Below, one piece after another: positions 6,730 to 14,691 of a stretch of DNA of 19,658 nucleotides. The notes under the pieces were generated by a model. The model saw nothing but the letters and a program-made list of their open reading frames with translations, was not told the DNA's origin and made no database searches. The stretch is from Faecalicoccus sp. Lineage in GTDB: Bacteria; Bacillota_I; Bacilli_A; Erysipelotrichales; Erysipelotrichaceae. Both the position numbers and the translations under genes were made by a program. The stretch spans positions 1 to 19,658 of the forward strand of contig JAGAWH010000014.1 in the NCBI GenBank assembly GCA_017941505.1, given 5' to 3'. Each line of letters opens with the position of its first letter. Position 1 is the stretch's first letter.

Positions 6730-7604
6730 CCTTTTTCCTCCATTCTATGTATTCCTTCCAATAATCCTTCTTCCGCATTGGATAAAGTAACATAATTTGC
6801 CTTATCCTTGATGAAATCTTCTGCCTGCCCCATCGCAAAGCTGTATGAAGCATGTTCAAATAGACTGACATCATTTTCTCCATCACCAAAGGCGGCAATT
6901 TCATCGGCTTTCCAGCCATTTAACGACATAATGTGTTTAAGGGCACTGCCTTTTGATACACCCTTGGTCAAAATTTCAATCTGGCGCGGGCAGGTACGGA
7001 AAAATTCATATTGATTTTCATATTCGCTTATTAATATATCATAAATTTTCGCAATTACATCCGCATCATGCATAATTTGTATTTTATTGATCGGAGGGAA
7101 TATTTCCGATGGATCTTTAATAAAGTATTGTTTAGGATATCCATCACGCATATCGGTTAACCAATCCCAGGGCCCTGAGGTCCATGGAAAATCATCCGGA
7201 AGATTTCTTTGAATTCGCAGCTGCTTCTTTAAATCACGGATCGAATCGGAAAACCATGCGAACATGCCATCATCAAAGCAGGCCTGCACCTCTACATCGA
7301 GTTCCATTAAGCGGGAGAAGATTCTTTGAACGTTATCCATATCCATTCTTTGGAGCACTTCCCGCTTATCTATTCCCGTATCGTAGATCGCAACGCCATC
7401 CACTTCAATGAGATATCCGTTATACTTTCGCATCTTGAGTAAATCCACATATTTCATCAAGCGGTTATAATTACGACCGCTGGCAAGAATGATTCTTATT
7501 CCTTTTTCTTCCAATTCCAATAATTTTTGAATTGTAGTCTCAGGTATATTATTATTTGGATCCAGTAAAGTACCATCCATATCGGTTACAATCGCTTTAA
7601 TCAT
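6720..7604 (-). CDS. Cof-type HAD-superfamily (IIB) phosphatase
   Basis: The 294-residue cytosolic protein has the four HAD motifs. Motif I is DMDGTLLD with Asp8 as nucleophile and Asp10 as general acid. Motif II is Ser42 in ILASGRN, motif III is Lys218 in KGVSKGSALKHI, and motif IV is GDGENDVSLFEHA with Asp241 and Asp245 binding magnesium. The long insert between motifs II and III is the type IIB cap, as in Cof/YbiV/YidA proteins, which dephosphorylate sugar phosphates and cofactor intermediates; the substrate here cannot be told. The ATG at 7604 has an upstream AAAGGG. The gene overlaps the prsW-like gene and they form a two-gene operon. Confidence 0.92.
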   Translation of the reverse strand: MIKAIVTDMDGTLLDPNNNIPETTIQKLLELEEKGIRIILASGRNYNRLMKYVDLLKMRKYNGYLIEVDGVAIYDTGIDKREVLQRMDMDNVQRIFSRLMELDVEVQACFDDGMFAWFSDSIRDLKKQLRIQRNLPDDFPWTSGPWDWLTDMRDGYPKQYFIKDPSEIFPPINKIQIMHDADVIAKIYDILISEYENQYEFFRTCPRQIEILTKGVSKGSALKHIMSLNGWKADEIAAFGDGENDVSLFEHASYSFAMGQAEDFIKDKANYVTLSNAEEGLLEGIHRMEEKGCI

Positions 7605-7621
7605 ATATTCAACCCTTTATC

Positions 7622-7627
7622 ATTGTA
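7622..7627 (-). promoter_or_regulatory. Possible -10 box for the HAD-prsW operon
   Basis: TACAAT on the minus strand lies 18 bases upstream of the HAD start codon. At the right distance for a -35 box there is only a T run, so the assignment rests on the -10 box. The A/T tract at 7643-7667 could act as an UP element for either divergent promoter. Confidence 0.4.
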
Positions 7628-7673
7628 GCATTTCATTTATTGAAAAAAAATTTAAAAAAAGTTAAATTTCCTA

Positions 7674-7702
7674 TTGCATTAAACCGAGTCCAATGATAAT
7701 AT
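7674..7702 (+). promoter_or_regulatory. Predicted promoter of tRNA-Asn
   Basis: TTGCAT (7674-7679) and TAATAT (7697-7702) are separated by 17 bases. Transcription would begin near 7709, about five bases before the mature tRNA end. Confidence 0.55.
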
Positions 7703-7713
7703 AATGGAGCAAT

Positions 7714-7789
7714 GCCTGAATAGCTCAGTCGGTAGAGCATCCGGCTGTTAACCGGCAGGTCACAAGTTCGAGTCTTGTTTCAGGCGCCA
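7714..7789 (+). tRNA. tRNA-Asn (anticodon GTT), CCA encoded
   Basis: The 76 bases fold into a standard cloverleaf: acceptor stem GCCTGAA/TTCAGGC, D arm GCTC-AGTCGGTA-GAGC, anticodon loop CTGTTAA with GTT, variable loop AGGTC, and T arm ACAAG-TTCGAGT-CTTGT. The discriminator base is G and CCA is encoded. The top pair of the anticodon stem (positions 27 and 43) is T against C, a mismatch; the other four pairs are all G-C. It is a single tRNA gene with its own terminator directly after. Confidence 0.96.
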
Positions 7790-7797
7790 TTGCAGAT

Positions 7798-7824
7798 AAC
7801 GCATGAGAAATCATGCGTTTTTTT
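7798..7824 (+). terminator. Terminator of tRNA-Asn
   Basis: A 9-base perfect stem AACGCATGA (7798-7806) / TCATGCGTT (7811-7819) closed by a GAAA tetraloop and followed by a T run begins 8 bases after the tRNA. The stable GNRA loop makes it a strong terminator, so the following operon needs its own promoter. Confidence 0.92.
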
Positions 7825-7878
7825 ATTACCCTTTTGATGAGTTATGTTATGCTTAAATCAGAACAATACGAGGTACTT

Positions 7879-8883
7879 ATGTCAAAATCAATTTATCAAG
7901 ATATTTTAGATCATATGCAGGATGGAGTATTGAATTCTGATTTTTCTATTGAAAATATTCAAAACGGAATCCCTTATGCACCCGGTGCTCTGGATGGCAT
8001 ATTCATGTATCATATGGCAAATCCGGGATTGAATGCACAAGATACAAAAGAAATGGCAAAAGCCATTCGAGCTGCTGCAAAGAATAATTACGAACAAGCA
8101 GATGCTCTTTTCTTTGCGTTCACAAAGAAACATCATGCGATACAAATCATAGATTTTCTTCAGCAGCATATTGACCGACACATTGAGCATTTAGATGCAG
8201 ACAATTTGTTTCAATGTGCCCTTTCTCTGGTTCTTCATTCTGTCCATATTGAATGCGTTAAGATTGGTTTATCAATTTTAGAATTGTTTCACTATGGTGA
8301 TATGACAAAAGAGGTTGTTCGAAGATTGGGAGCTTATGATGAATTTACCATCTTTGTGATATGGAATATGCTCAAATGGGAACATGGGAATGATGAAATA
8401 TTTGCCCTTGCCCAAAAAGTGGAAGGCTGGGGCAGAATCCATGCCGTAGAGCGTCTGGAACCGCTAAGTGATGAAATCCGTCATTGGTTATTAACAGAAG
8501 GCACACAGAATGATGTAATAAACAGTTATTCTTCCCTTACCTGCTGGATGAAGTCCAAAGCAGAAGAAATATTGTTCGATCACCCCGGCCAAAAAGAATT
8601 TGAAGGCATTTCTTTATTAATCGAAGGAATGCTGGATGAACGGCCTGTAAAAGGCATCTCAGGCTTAGAAAACCCTGATAAGATACTTTTACGCTACCTT
8701 ACAATTTCTTCGAATTATGAACATTCTACAACGTTTTATAAGCTTGTTATGTCTATTAAAACATGGAATGAGAATCGATACCCTTCCATTACGGATGCAT
8801 GTGATGATATCCTGTATTCTCCTGAATGTATGGAAACACTCCAAGATGAGAATATTGATGAATCAGAAAATTTATTGAATTAA
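7879..8883 (+). CDS. Conserved hypothetical helical-repeat (HEAT-like) protein
   Basis: I do not recognise a named family. From the ATG at 7879 the product has 334 residues and begins MSKSIYQDILDHM. The frame is open from 7813, but that stretch overlaps the tRNA terminator and lacks a ribosome site, while ATG 7879 follows CGAGGT at good spacing. No signal peptide or membrane segment is visible, so it is probably cytosolic. The sequence is a series of paired amphipathic helices suggesting a HEAT/ARM-type solenoid, with a distinctive central stretch VEGWGRIHAVERLEPLSDEI followed by RHWLLTEG, and an acidic C-terminal tail. No catalytic motif is seen. It is first in an operon with a Sel1-like and a TPR protein, 13 bases before the next gene, which suggests a shared protein-scaffold role. 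Confidence 0.75.
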   Translation: MSKSIYQDILDHMQDGVLNSDFSIENIQNGIPYAPGALDGIFMYHMANPGLNAQDTKEMAKAIRAAAKNNYEQADALFFAFTKKHHAIQIIDFLQQHIDRHIEHLDADNLFQCALSLVLHSVHIECVKIGLSILELFHYGDMTKEVVRRLGAYDEFTIFVIWNMLKWEHGNDEIFALAQKVEGWGRIHAVERLEPLSDEIRHWLLTEGTQNDVINSYSSLTCWMKSKAEEILFDHPGQKEFEGISLLIEGMLDERPVKGISGLENPDKILLRYLTISSNYEHSTTFYKLVMSIKTWNENRYPSITDACDDILYSPECMETLQDENIDESENLLN

Positions 8884-8896
8884 ACGGTAAAATATT

Positions 8897-10648
8897 ATGG
8901 ATAATAAAGAAATTGTATTAACCCTTGAAATGATGCGTAAAATCGCCAGATATGAATTAACTTTTGAAAAGTATCTTCACGATGCTAAATACGGAGATAT
9001 TACAATTGTATGCCCGGAAAGCTATGGTATACAATTGGATGATTTATTATGCGCTCTCTCCAATATGAAGGAAAAGAACCCCACAATCGGTGAAATCGGA
9101 AATTATTGGCTTTACCCCGTCAACCAATTATCGGATGTCTTTATAGTAGAAGATGATGGGTTGGACAATCCGTACCGAGGTTTAAATATATACGATTTTG
9201 ATTATGTCAATGAGATATTGATACAATTGGAAACTGCCTGGGAAGAATACGAGAATGATGTACCTTTTAAAGAAATTTCGGAAATGGATGAACTAATTGA
9301 TGAATTAAACCGGTATTATATGAATCGCCATAGGCCGGTAATGGAACGCAAATTTCCGGATTGGGAAATGATCAATTATATCTATTCTTTTGATGAAGAC
9401 GATACAGTCAATAACGCAACAGAAGATCAGCTTATTCTGGCCAGACGATTTATTGATATATTATGTGAAAAAGACAATGAAAGAGCACTTCGAATCAAAG
9501 GATATGCCTGTTACGGCGGTAACCGCCTTTACAATTGTGACTGGTATGTATCACGCGATTGTATGGAGCGTCTTTATGATTTAACGGATGATCCAAACTA
9601 TGCCAATACCCTGGGTTATATTTATTATTACGGACGCTGTAATAAAGGAATACCGGAATATGACAAGGCTTTTAAATGTTTTGAAATATCCGCCGCAAAC
9701 GGATTCTATGAAGGGACATATAAATTGGCGGATATGTATCGCCATGGTTATGGCTGTAAGCAGAGCCTTCGCACCGCAAAGGCTCTATACAGTAAGGTTT
9801 ACCATGACAGTATCAACCAATTCAAAAGAGGATTTGATGCCAATTTTGCGGATATAGCGGTTCGAATGGGTAATTTAGCTGCCGAAAAAGAAGACTACCC
9901 AATGGCTTATCATTACTATCTGGAAGGTGCATATGCCGCAAAAATAAGAGCGGAGAGCCATGATTATTACGGAAGTGCTTCTATGGCCATAAGCGCTCAA
10001 AAATCATTAGAAAGCACAAAGGAAAGGCTTCCTGAAGGTTTTCTAAAAGAATATGTCGACTATGAATATCCCCGCTTCTTTATGGTCTTATCGAGTGATA
10101 ACAACCTTTGTGAACTTTCCAAAACAATCGATGATGAAGGTCATATAAAACTAAATGCCACCAGAATACCTACGTTTTCTGTTCCCGATGTTGAAAACAT
10201 ATTACTTGTAGTGCCGGAGCTCTCCCTTTGCGAAAGGACAAAAGAGGTTACTTATTATTTGGATGGTTCTGCCCAAATCTGTTTTATAGAGGAAACAGAA
10301 TCCATTCGTTTTGATTATTGTGAAGACAATTGGGTTGATAATCGATTTGAATTTTATAAAGATGAAAAAGTTGTCGCATGGGTTAAGTCCGATTTGTATC
10401 GTATTTACGCAAAAAAAGACACAGAAGCATACGGAAAAGAAGTTCATCTTGCCTCAATCCGCTTCACTCCATCGGGAAGAATCTATGATTACATCTATGA
10501 GGATACTTCCATCAAAGAAGGAGATTTTGTGGTTGTAGAAAGTTATGACGGTGAAACAGAAGTAGAAGTGGTAAAGATAATCACAAAAAAAGAATCTGAA
10601 CTGGCTTTGCCTGTAAACCGTTATAAGAAAATTATTCGAAAAGTATAG
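8897..10648 (+). CDS. Sel1-like repeat protein with C-terminal beta domain, function unknown
   Basis: This 583-residue protein has no signal peptide or membrane segment. Its N-terminal 200 residues are acidic and of unknown fold. Sel1-like helical repeats occupy about 232-305, with LGYIYYYGRCNKGIPEYDKAFKC-type and LADMYRHGYGCKQS-type units, and another helical pair lies at about 318-375. Sel1 repeats act as protein-protein scaffolds. A further beta-rich part (about 395-505) precedes a final 70-residue domain (515-583) with IRFTPSGRIYDY, GDFVVVESYDGETEVEVVKI and ELALPVNRYKKIIRK, which looks like a small SH3/KOW-like barrel with a basic tail. The ribosome site is weak and the gene starts 13 bases after its neighbour, suggesting coupled translation. 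Several Cys residues are present but form no clear metal motif. Confidence 0.8.
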   Translation: MDNKEIVLTLEMMRKIARYELTFEKYLHDAKYGDITIVCPESYGIQLDDLLCALSNMKEKNPTIGEIGNYWLYPVNQLSDVFIVEDDGLDNPYRGLNIYDFDYVNEILIQLETAWEEYENDVPFKEISEMDELIDELNRYYMNRHRPVMERKFPDWEMINYIYSFDEDDTVNNATEDQLILARRFIDILCEKDNERALRIKGYACYGGNRLYNCDWYVSRDCMERLYDLTDDPNYANTLGYIYYYGRCNKGIPEYDKAFKCFEISAANGFYEGTYKLADMYRHGYGCKQSLRTAKALYSKVYHDSINQFKRGFDANFADIAVRMGNLAAEKEDYPMAYHYYLEGAYAAKIRAESHDYYGSASMAISAQKSLESTKERLPEGFLKEYVDYEYPRFFMVLSSDNNLCELSKTIDDEGHIKLNATRIPTFSVPDVENILLVVPELSLCERTKEVTYYLDGSAQICFIEETESIRFDYCEDNWVDNRFEFYKDEKVVAWVKSDLYRIYAKKDTEAYGKEVHLASIRFTPSGRIYDYIYEDTSIKEGDFVVVESYDGETEVEVVKIITKKESELALPVNRYKKIIRKV

Positions 10649-10658
10649 GAGGTGTATT

Positions 10659-11699
10659 ATGTCCGATTATAAAGATTTTGATTCCATCATGAAAGAGATT
10701 ACTTTAGGACTTACCGGAGATAATGCCGCTGATATTGAATATCTCAAAATTCAAATGGAAAAATATAAAGATCATCCCTTGAAAAAGGAAATCTTAAGAG
10801 CCTGCGGACGACTTTTGTTTGATAAAATCGATCCTGAAACAAAAGAAAAGCTCACATCTTTACTCAACAAAAATGATGAAGGTACCAAAGCTACCCTGGA
10901 TGAAGTGCGATTCAATATCTACAAAAAGGATTATGATAAAGCGCTTGAAATCATGGAAACACTGATTGCTAAAATCGAGAAAGGAAATCTTTTTGAAGAT
11001 GACGAGGTTAGTGAATATCATGATTTTGAAGAATATTTTGAAGAAGTTCTATACACATACCATTTTCAGCCAAAGAAGACTATTCGAAGGGTACCGGTTC
11101 CCTATACCGAAATCTATATGTTGTACGGAAGTCTGCTCTTTGAAATGAAACAGTATGAACAAGCAAGAGAAGCTCTCAAAAAAGGTCTGAAATGGAATCC
11201 CACCAGTTTCAAGATTACTATGGAATATATCGAAACCTATAAGGTCTTCAAAGATTTTGATAAAACCTTTGAGCTCACAAAAGAGGCATTTAAAATTGCC
11301 TTCCGTCCTGCTGATTTAGCCAGATGTTACAGAAATCTGGGATACTTGTTTATTGAAAAAGAGGCCTGGTCTCAAGCTATAGGATGTTACCAGCTCAGCC
11401 TTCAATTTGAACCGGATTCGAAACAGGCAATGTCAGAACTGTATTATATTCATGAACAGACAGCCGGTATGATAAAACAACCATCGTTCAACCAAATGAA
11501 AAAGTATTGTGAAAAATACGGATTCCCGTTAGGTCCGGATCAAGATGTACTGGGACTTTCTTATTCGATTGGCATGGATGCTTATAAAAACAACAATGCA
11601 GAAGCCTGCAAATATCTGCTTGGAATCGCCTATGACTTAACACAGGATGAAAAAATAAAAAAGATTCTCGATCAGCTTCCGACAGACCTCAAAAATTAA
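10659..11699 (+). CDS. TPR-repeat protein, function unknown
   Basis: The 346-residue cytosolic protein has tetratricopeptide-like helix pairs at about 80-106, 150-183, 184-216 and 220-253; the clearest units are YGSLLFEMKQYEQAREALKK and CYRNLGYLFIEKEAWSQAI. TPRs bind partner proteins or peptides. The segment 115-145 is acidic and aromatic (EYHDFEEYFEEVLYTYHF) and interrupts the repeats. The C-terminal part has KYGFPLGPDQDVLGLSYSIG and a last helix pair. The start at 10659 has a very strong ribosome site (AGGAGGTG) directly after the stop of the Sel1-like gene, so it may be the most highly translated of the three. No enzyme motif is seen. It is the last gene of the operon and ends at a terminator shared with the converging hydrolase gene. 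Confidence 0.85.
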   Translation: MSDYKDFDSIMKEITLGLTGDNAADIEYLKIQMEKYKDHPLKKEILRACGRLLFDKIDPETKEKLTSLLNKNDEGTKATLDEVRFNIYKKDYDKALEIMETLIAKIEKGNLFEDDEVSEYHDFEEYFEEVLYTYHFQPKKTIRRVPVPYTEIYMLYGSLLFEMKQYEQAREALKKGLKWNPTSFKITMEYIETYKVFKDFDKTFELTKEAFKIAFRPADLARCYRNLGYLFIEKEAWSQAIGCYQLSLQFEPDSKQAMSELYYIHEQTAGMIKQPSFNQMKKYCEKYGFPLGPDQDVLGLSYSIGMDAYKNNNAEACKYLLGIAYDLTQDEKIKKILDQLPTDLKN

Positions 11700-11701
11700 A
11701 C

Positions 11702-11732
11702 ATAAAAGCTTACCTGTCGGTAAGCCTTTTAT
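11702..11732. terminator. Bidirectional terminator between TPR and CocE-like genes
   Basis: AAAAGCTTACC (11704-11714) pairs with GGTAAGCCTTTT (11719-11730) through a TGTC loop, with one unpaired C in the right arm. A/T runs flank both sides, so the hairpin can end transcription from both converging operons. It begins 3 bases after the TPR gene stop and reaches to the stop of the CocE-like gene. Confidence 0.8.
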
Positions 11733-13421
11733 TTATCTTTTTACGATCGGCAATACAATATGAGATGGATGTTTCTCATCGTGATATAAAGTATTTTCTG
11801 CCTTTTTATATTCTTCTTTTGTTTCAAAGAAGATACTTCCTCCGGTATTGGAGTTACGGTTGAATCGTGGGAAATTACAGCTGGAAATAGATACGCGGAT
11901 ACGATGTCCTTTTAAGAAGGTATTGGCCGTAGCTGCCACATCCACCGTTATTTCATAAATTTTTCCCGGTTCCATAAGCTCTGTTTTTTCCATAGAATCC
12001 CTGTAGCGCATACGAAGGATTCCATCGGATAATAAACGGGATACACCGGACTCATCCACGTCTGTAATCTTAACCGTAAAGTCAGTATCTAAACAATCGG
12101 AAGATACAAACAGATTTGCCTTTAACCATCCAATGACACATACATCTTCTTCTAATGGATCCGTTTCAAATACCAGAACATCCTCTCTTTGTTCTGCCGG
12201 TCTTTGATCTCTTGGACCCATTGCACCATCCCCCGGAAGAATGACCTGGCCACCGATGGTTTCAACCGGATCTAACGGATCAAATACGTATGTATCGCTC
12301 TTTTCTTCTTTTGGTTTGATTGTTGATAAACTGCCGTTTACTGTTTTGGCATCTCCGTTACTGTGGAAATAATACGGAACATATGTGGTATCCGGTAACG
12401 GCCAATCACTTTCATCCAACCATTTGTCGGCACCCATTAGGAAAATCTTAACCGGTTTTTCCGGATCAAATTTCATCGGTTTTCCCTTTAACCAGTGATC
12501 ATACCAGTCAATCTTAAGCTGTATCAAATCGATGGCTTCATCGCTGGCATTCTCACCAAAATCGAATTCATTCAATTTTCCCGAAAAGTCCATATGTGTC
12601 CACGGTCCCATGATGACTCTAGTATATTTTTGAACATCTTTAGAGCCACCGTGATCTCTCATACCACGATAGTTTCGTAATGTACTCGGTACAAAAATAT
12701 CATACCAGCCACTGATATTTAGAGCCGGAGCCACAATATCCGGATAATGAAGCTTTGGCGAAAACTGTTTCCAATAATCATCAAATACAGAATGATTCAT
12801 CCAATCCAGATAATACTTTGCGTATTTCGATACTGCAGGCTCATCAGCCAGAGGAATCTTATTTAAACAGTTATATACTTCAGGAGCTTCAACATCGACA
12901 ACTTCTCCTGCCTCTTTTGCCCGACGCATAATATCAGGAATGATAGAGGCGCATGTCCAGCGGAGGTCATGTAAGACCTTGGCCCCACCCTGGTAGGCAG
13001 AACCATCAAACATATCATCGAAGGTAATAATCGGAACCATAGCTTCAAGTCCTTTTGGTGTACTCATGGCCGGAAGCCATTGCGTACCGCCGTGATAAGA
13101 TCCCCCAAAGGTTCCAAGATGTCCATTACACCATGGCTGTTCCAGTATCCATTCATATAAAGTAAGTCCATCTTCAGCTTCATGAACATATGGCTCAAAA
13201 ACACCTTGCGATGCATATCGTCCGCGAACATCCTGAGATACTACAACGTAGTCAGCATTCACATAAGCCTGGATTTCCGCTTGATCCATATCTCTGTCTT
13301 TATCATATGGAGTACGTTTAATCAACACCGGTAATACGGCATTTTCCTTTGGTAAATAGATATCTGTTGCCAGCTTAACACCATCTTTCATAGCTACCAT
13401 AACATTGTGATACTTGATCAT
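11733..13421 (-). CDS. CocE/NonD-family (S15-like) alpha/beta hydrolase
   Basis: The 562-residue cytosolic hydrolase belongs to the X-Pro dipeptidyl-peptidase/cocaine esterase family, which cleaves esters, amides or Xaa-Pro peptides. The catalytic triad is visible: Ser108 in GTFGGSYHGG, Asp241 in GWYDIF and His276 in GPWTH. Tyr39 in KRTPYDKDR matches the oxyanion-hole Tyr of the family. The C-terminal part (about 360-562) is the usual jelly-roll domain, with DFTVKITDVDESG and LKGHRIRVSISSCNFPRF. The start at 13421 has a strong ribosome site (AGGGAGGTG). The gene lies 42 bases after the alcohol dehydrogenase gene with no terminator between, so both are probably controlled by the LysR regulator upstream. 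The substrate is unknown; ester or peptide cleavage followed by oxidation of a released alcohol is only a guess. Confidence 0.92.
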   Translation of the reverse strand: MIKYHNVMVAMKDGVKLATDIYLPKENAVLPVLIKRTPYDKDRDMDQAEIQAYVNADYVVVSQDVRGRYASQGVFEPYVHEAEDGLTLYEWILEQPWCNGHLGTFGGSYHGGTQWLPAMSTPKGLEAMVPIITFDDMFDGSAYQGGAKVLHDLRWTCASIIPDIMRRAKEAGEVVDVEAPEVYNCLNKIPLADEPAVSKYAKYYLDWMNHSVFDDYWKQFSPKLHYPDIVAPALNISGWYDIFVPSTLRNYRGMRDHGGSKDVQKYTRVIMGPWTHMDFSGKLNEFDFGENASDEAIDLIQLKIDWYDHWLKGKPMKFDPEKPVKIFLMGADKWLDESDWPLPDTTYVPYYFHSNGDAKTVNGSLSTIKPKEEKSDTYVFDPLDPVETIGGQVILPGDGAMGPRDQRPAEQREDVLVFETDPLEEDVCVIGWLKANLFVSSDCLDTDFTVKITDVDESGVSRLLSDGILRMRYRDSMEKTELMEPGKIYEITVDVAATANTFLKGHRIRVSISSCNFPRFNRNSNTGGSIFFETKEEYKKAENTLYHDEKHPSHIVLPIVKR

Positions 13422-13463
13422 ATTGACACCTCCCTGGACAAATATGTTAAATATACAGCTTTC

Positions 13464-14621
13464 CTAGCGACAGGATAAAATGATTTCGTAAATCTCTTTT
13501 CTTGTTAATGGACGTACATTGGTTGTAGAAACCTGACATGTCTTGGCGACTGCTTCGGCAACATCTTCTGTTATTTCTACATTTGCTTCAGAGAACGTTG
13601 CAGGTAATTTCAAACATTGAATAAATTCGCGGAGTTTTTCAATACCCTCTTTGGCGATTTCAATCTGTGTTTTTCCTTCCGGATTTACTTCCATCACATT
13701 AGTCGCAAAGCGGGCAAATACTTCCGGTCCATCTTCTACGATATGGTCATAATATACCGGCTGTAATATCGCAAGCTGTAAACCATGTGTCGCATGCGTA
13801 TAAGCTCCTAATGCGTTTTCGATTCTGTGTGCCTGGAAATCACCCGATTTTCCCATATAGAAGCTAAAAGATTGAATTAATGAGGAATCCCACATCAGAT
13901 TCGAACGAATTTCCATGCTGTCAGGATCTTCCATCAAAGCCTTACCGTTTCGGATTATATTCTTCATCAAGCTTTCATTGATTTCATCCCATACATTCGT
14001 TCCTTTACCAAAATATGACTCCATGCAGTGACTGAGCGAATCATATACTCCCGGAGTGAAGACTCTTAAAGGAATCGACATGAGATAAGATGGATCTTCA
14101 ATCACAAAGTCAGCATACGGTCCCGTAAATGTCTTCTTTTCATGAGTTAATTCATTTGTGCAGGCACCTAAATGATCCATTTCAGCTCCGGCACCGGAAA
14201 TGGTAAGTACTACGGCATATTTTCCCATTGTTTCCGGAATATGCCCTTTGACCATCTCTTCTTCCCAGATATCACCATCAATTTTGGCACCGGCTGCCAT
14301 AATCTTCGTGCTGTCAACTACAGAACCACCGCCAAGCGCAATCATTAAATCAATATTCTCTTTTTTATAGAATGCGATACCTTCCTGAATTTTCTGATAA
14401 GATGGGCTGGAAGCTACACCACCAAACTCAAATACGTTTTTTCCGCATTGTTCCAAAGTGGCTTTCAACTCATCTAAAACACCATTGCGTTTTACAGAGC
14501 CGCCTCCGTAAACAATCATGACATTATCCCCATACTTCTTCATTTCCTCGGGAAGATATTTTTTCACGCCGCCTTGTTCAAAATATACTTTTACCGGCAT
14601 ATGATATATAAAGTTCTGCAT
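13464..14621 (-). CDS. Iron-containing (type III) alcohol dehydrogenase
   Basis: The 385-residue enzyme resembles the butanol dehydrogenase/YqhD-type branch of iron-dependent NAD(P)-linked alcohol dehydrogenases, which interconvert alcohols and aldehydes in the cytosol. The nucleotide-binding loop is ALGGGSVVDSTK (95-106). The metal ligands are visible as Asp194 and His198 (YDSLSHCMESYF), His265 (FQAHRIEN) and His279 (THATHG), with the 14-residue spacing typical of the family. Position 269, usually His in related enzymes (IEHxL, or MAHPLG in FucO), is Asn here. Asp at 39-41 is absent: the GGGS at 39-42, where Asp often selects NAD, is consistent with a preference for NADP, though this is uncertain. 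The ATG at 14621 has AAAGGAGA upstream. It follows the LysR gene and precedes the CocE-like gene. Confidence 0.92.
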   Translation of the reverse strand: MQNFIYHMPVKVYFEQGGVKKYLPEEMKKYGDNVMIVYGGGSVKRNGVLDELKATLEQCGKNVFEFGGVASSPSYQKIQEGIAFYKKENIDLMIALGGGSVVDSTKIMAAGAKIDGDIWEEEMVKGHIPETMGKYAVVLTISGAGAEMDHLGACTNELTHEKKTFTGPYADFVIEDPSYLMSIPLRVFTPGVYDSLSHCMESYFGKGTNVWDEINESLMKNIIRNGKALMEDPDSMEIRSNLMWDSSLIQSFSFYMGKSGDFQAHRIENALGAYTHATHGLQLAILQPVYYDHIVEDGPEVFARFATNVMEVNPEGKTQIEIAKEGIEKLREFIQCLKLPATFSEANVEITEDVAEAVAKTCQVSTTNVRPLTRKEIYEIILSCR

Positions 14622-14648
14622 ATTCTATATTCTCCTTTATCCAATTAG

Positions 14649-14690
14649 AGTATACAGAATCCCAAAGCATTAGTGAAATACCTATAACAA
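14649..14690 (-). promoter_or_regulatory. Candidate promoter and LysR site for the dehydrogenase-hydrolase genes
   Basis: On the minus strand TTTCAC (14673-14678) and TATACT (14649-14654) are 18 bases apart, upstream of the dehydrogenase gene. The imperfect inverted repeat TTATAGG-TATT-TCACTAA around the -35 region (about 14670-14687) is a plausible LysR-type site. A promoter here would let the regulator control the two downstream enzyme genes independently of its own gene. Confidence 0.4.
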
Positions 14691-14691
14691 A

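Noticed and set aside
7640..7675. A/T tract as a possible replication origin or curved element
   Set aside because: It is short, has no DnaA-box-like repeats and is explained as spacer or UP element between divergent promoters.
7714..7824. tRNA-Asn as an attachment site of an integrated element
   Set aside because: No integrase gene and no second copy of the tRNA 3' end was seen in the window.
7813..7878. Upstream extension of the HEAT-like gene from the ATG at 7813
   Set aside because: The start lies inside the tRNA terminator hairpin and has no ribosome site, while ATG 7879 follows CGAGGT.
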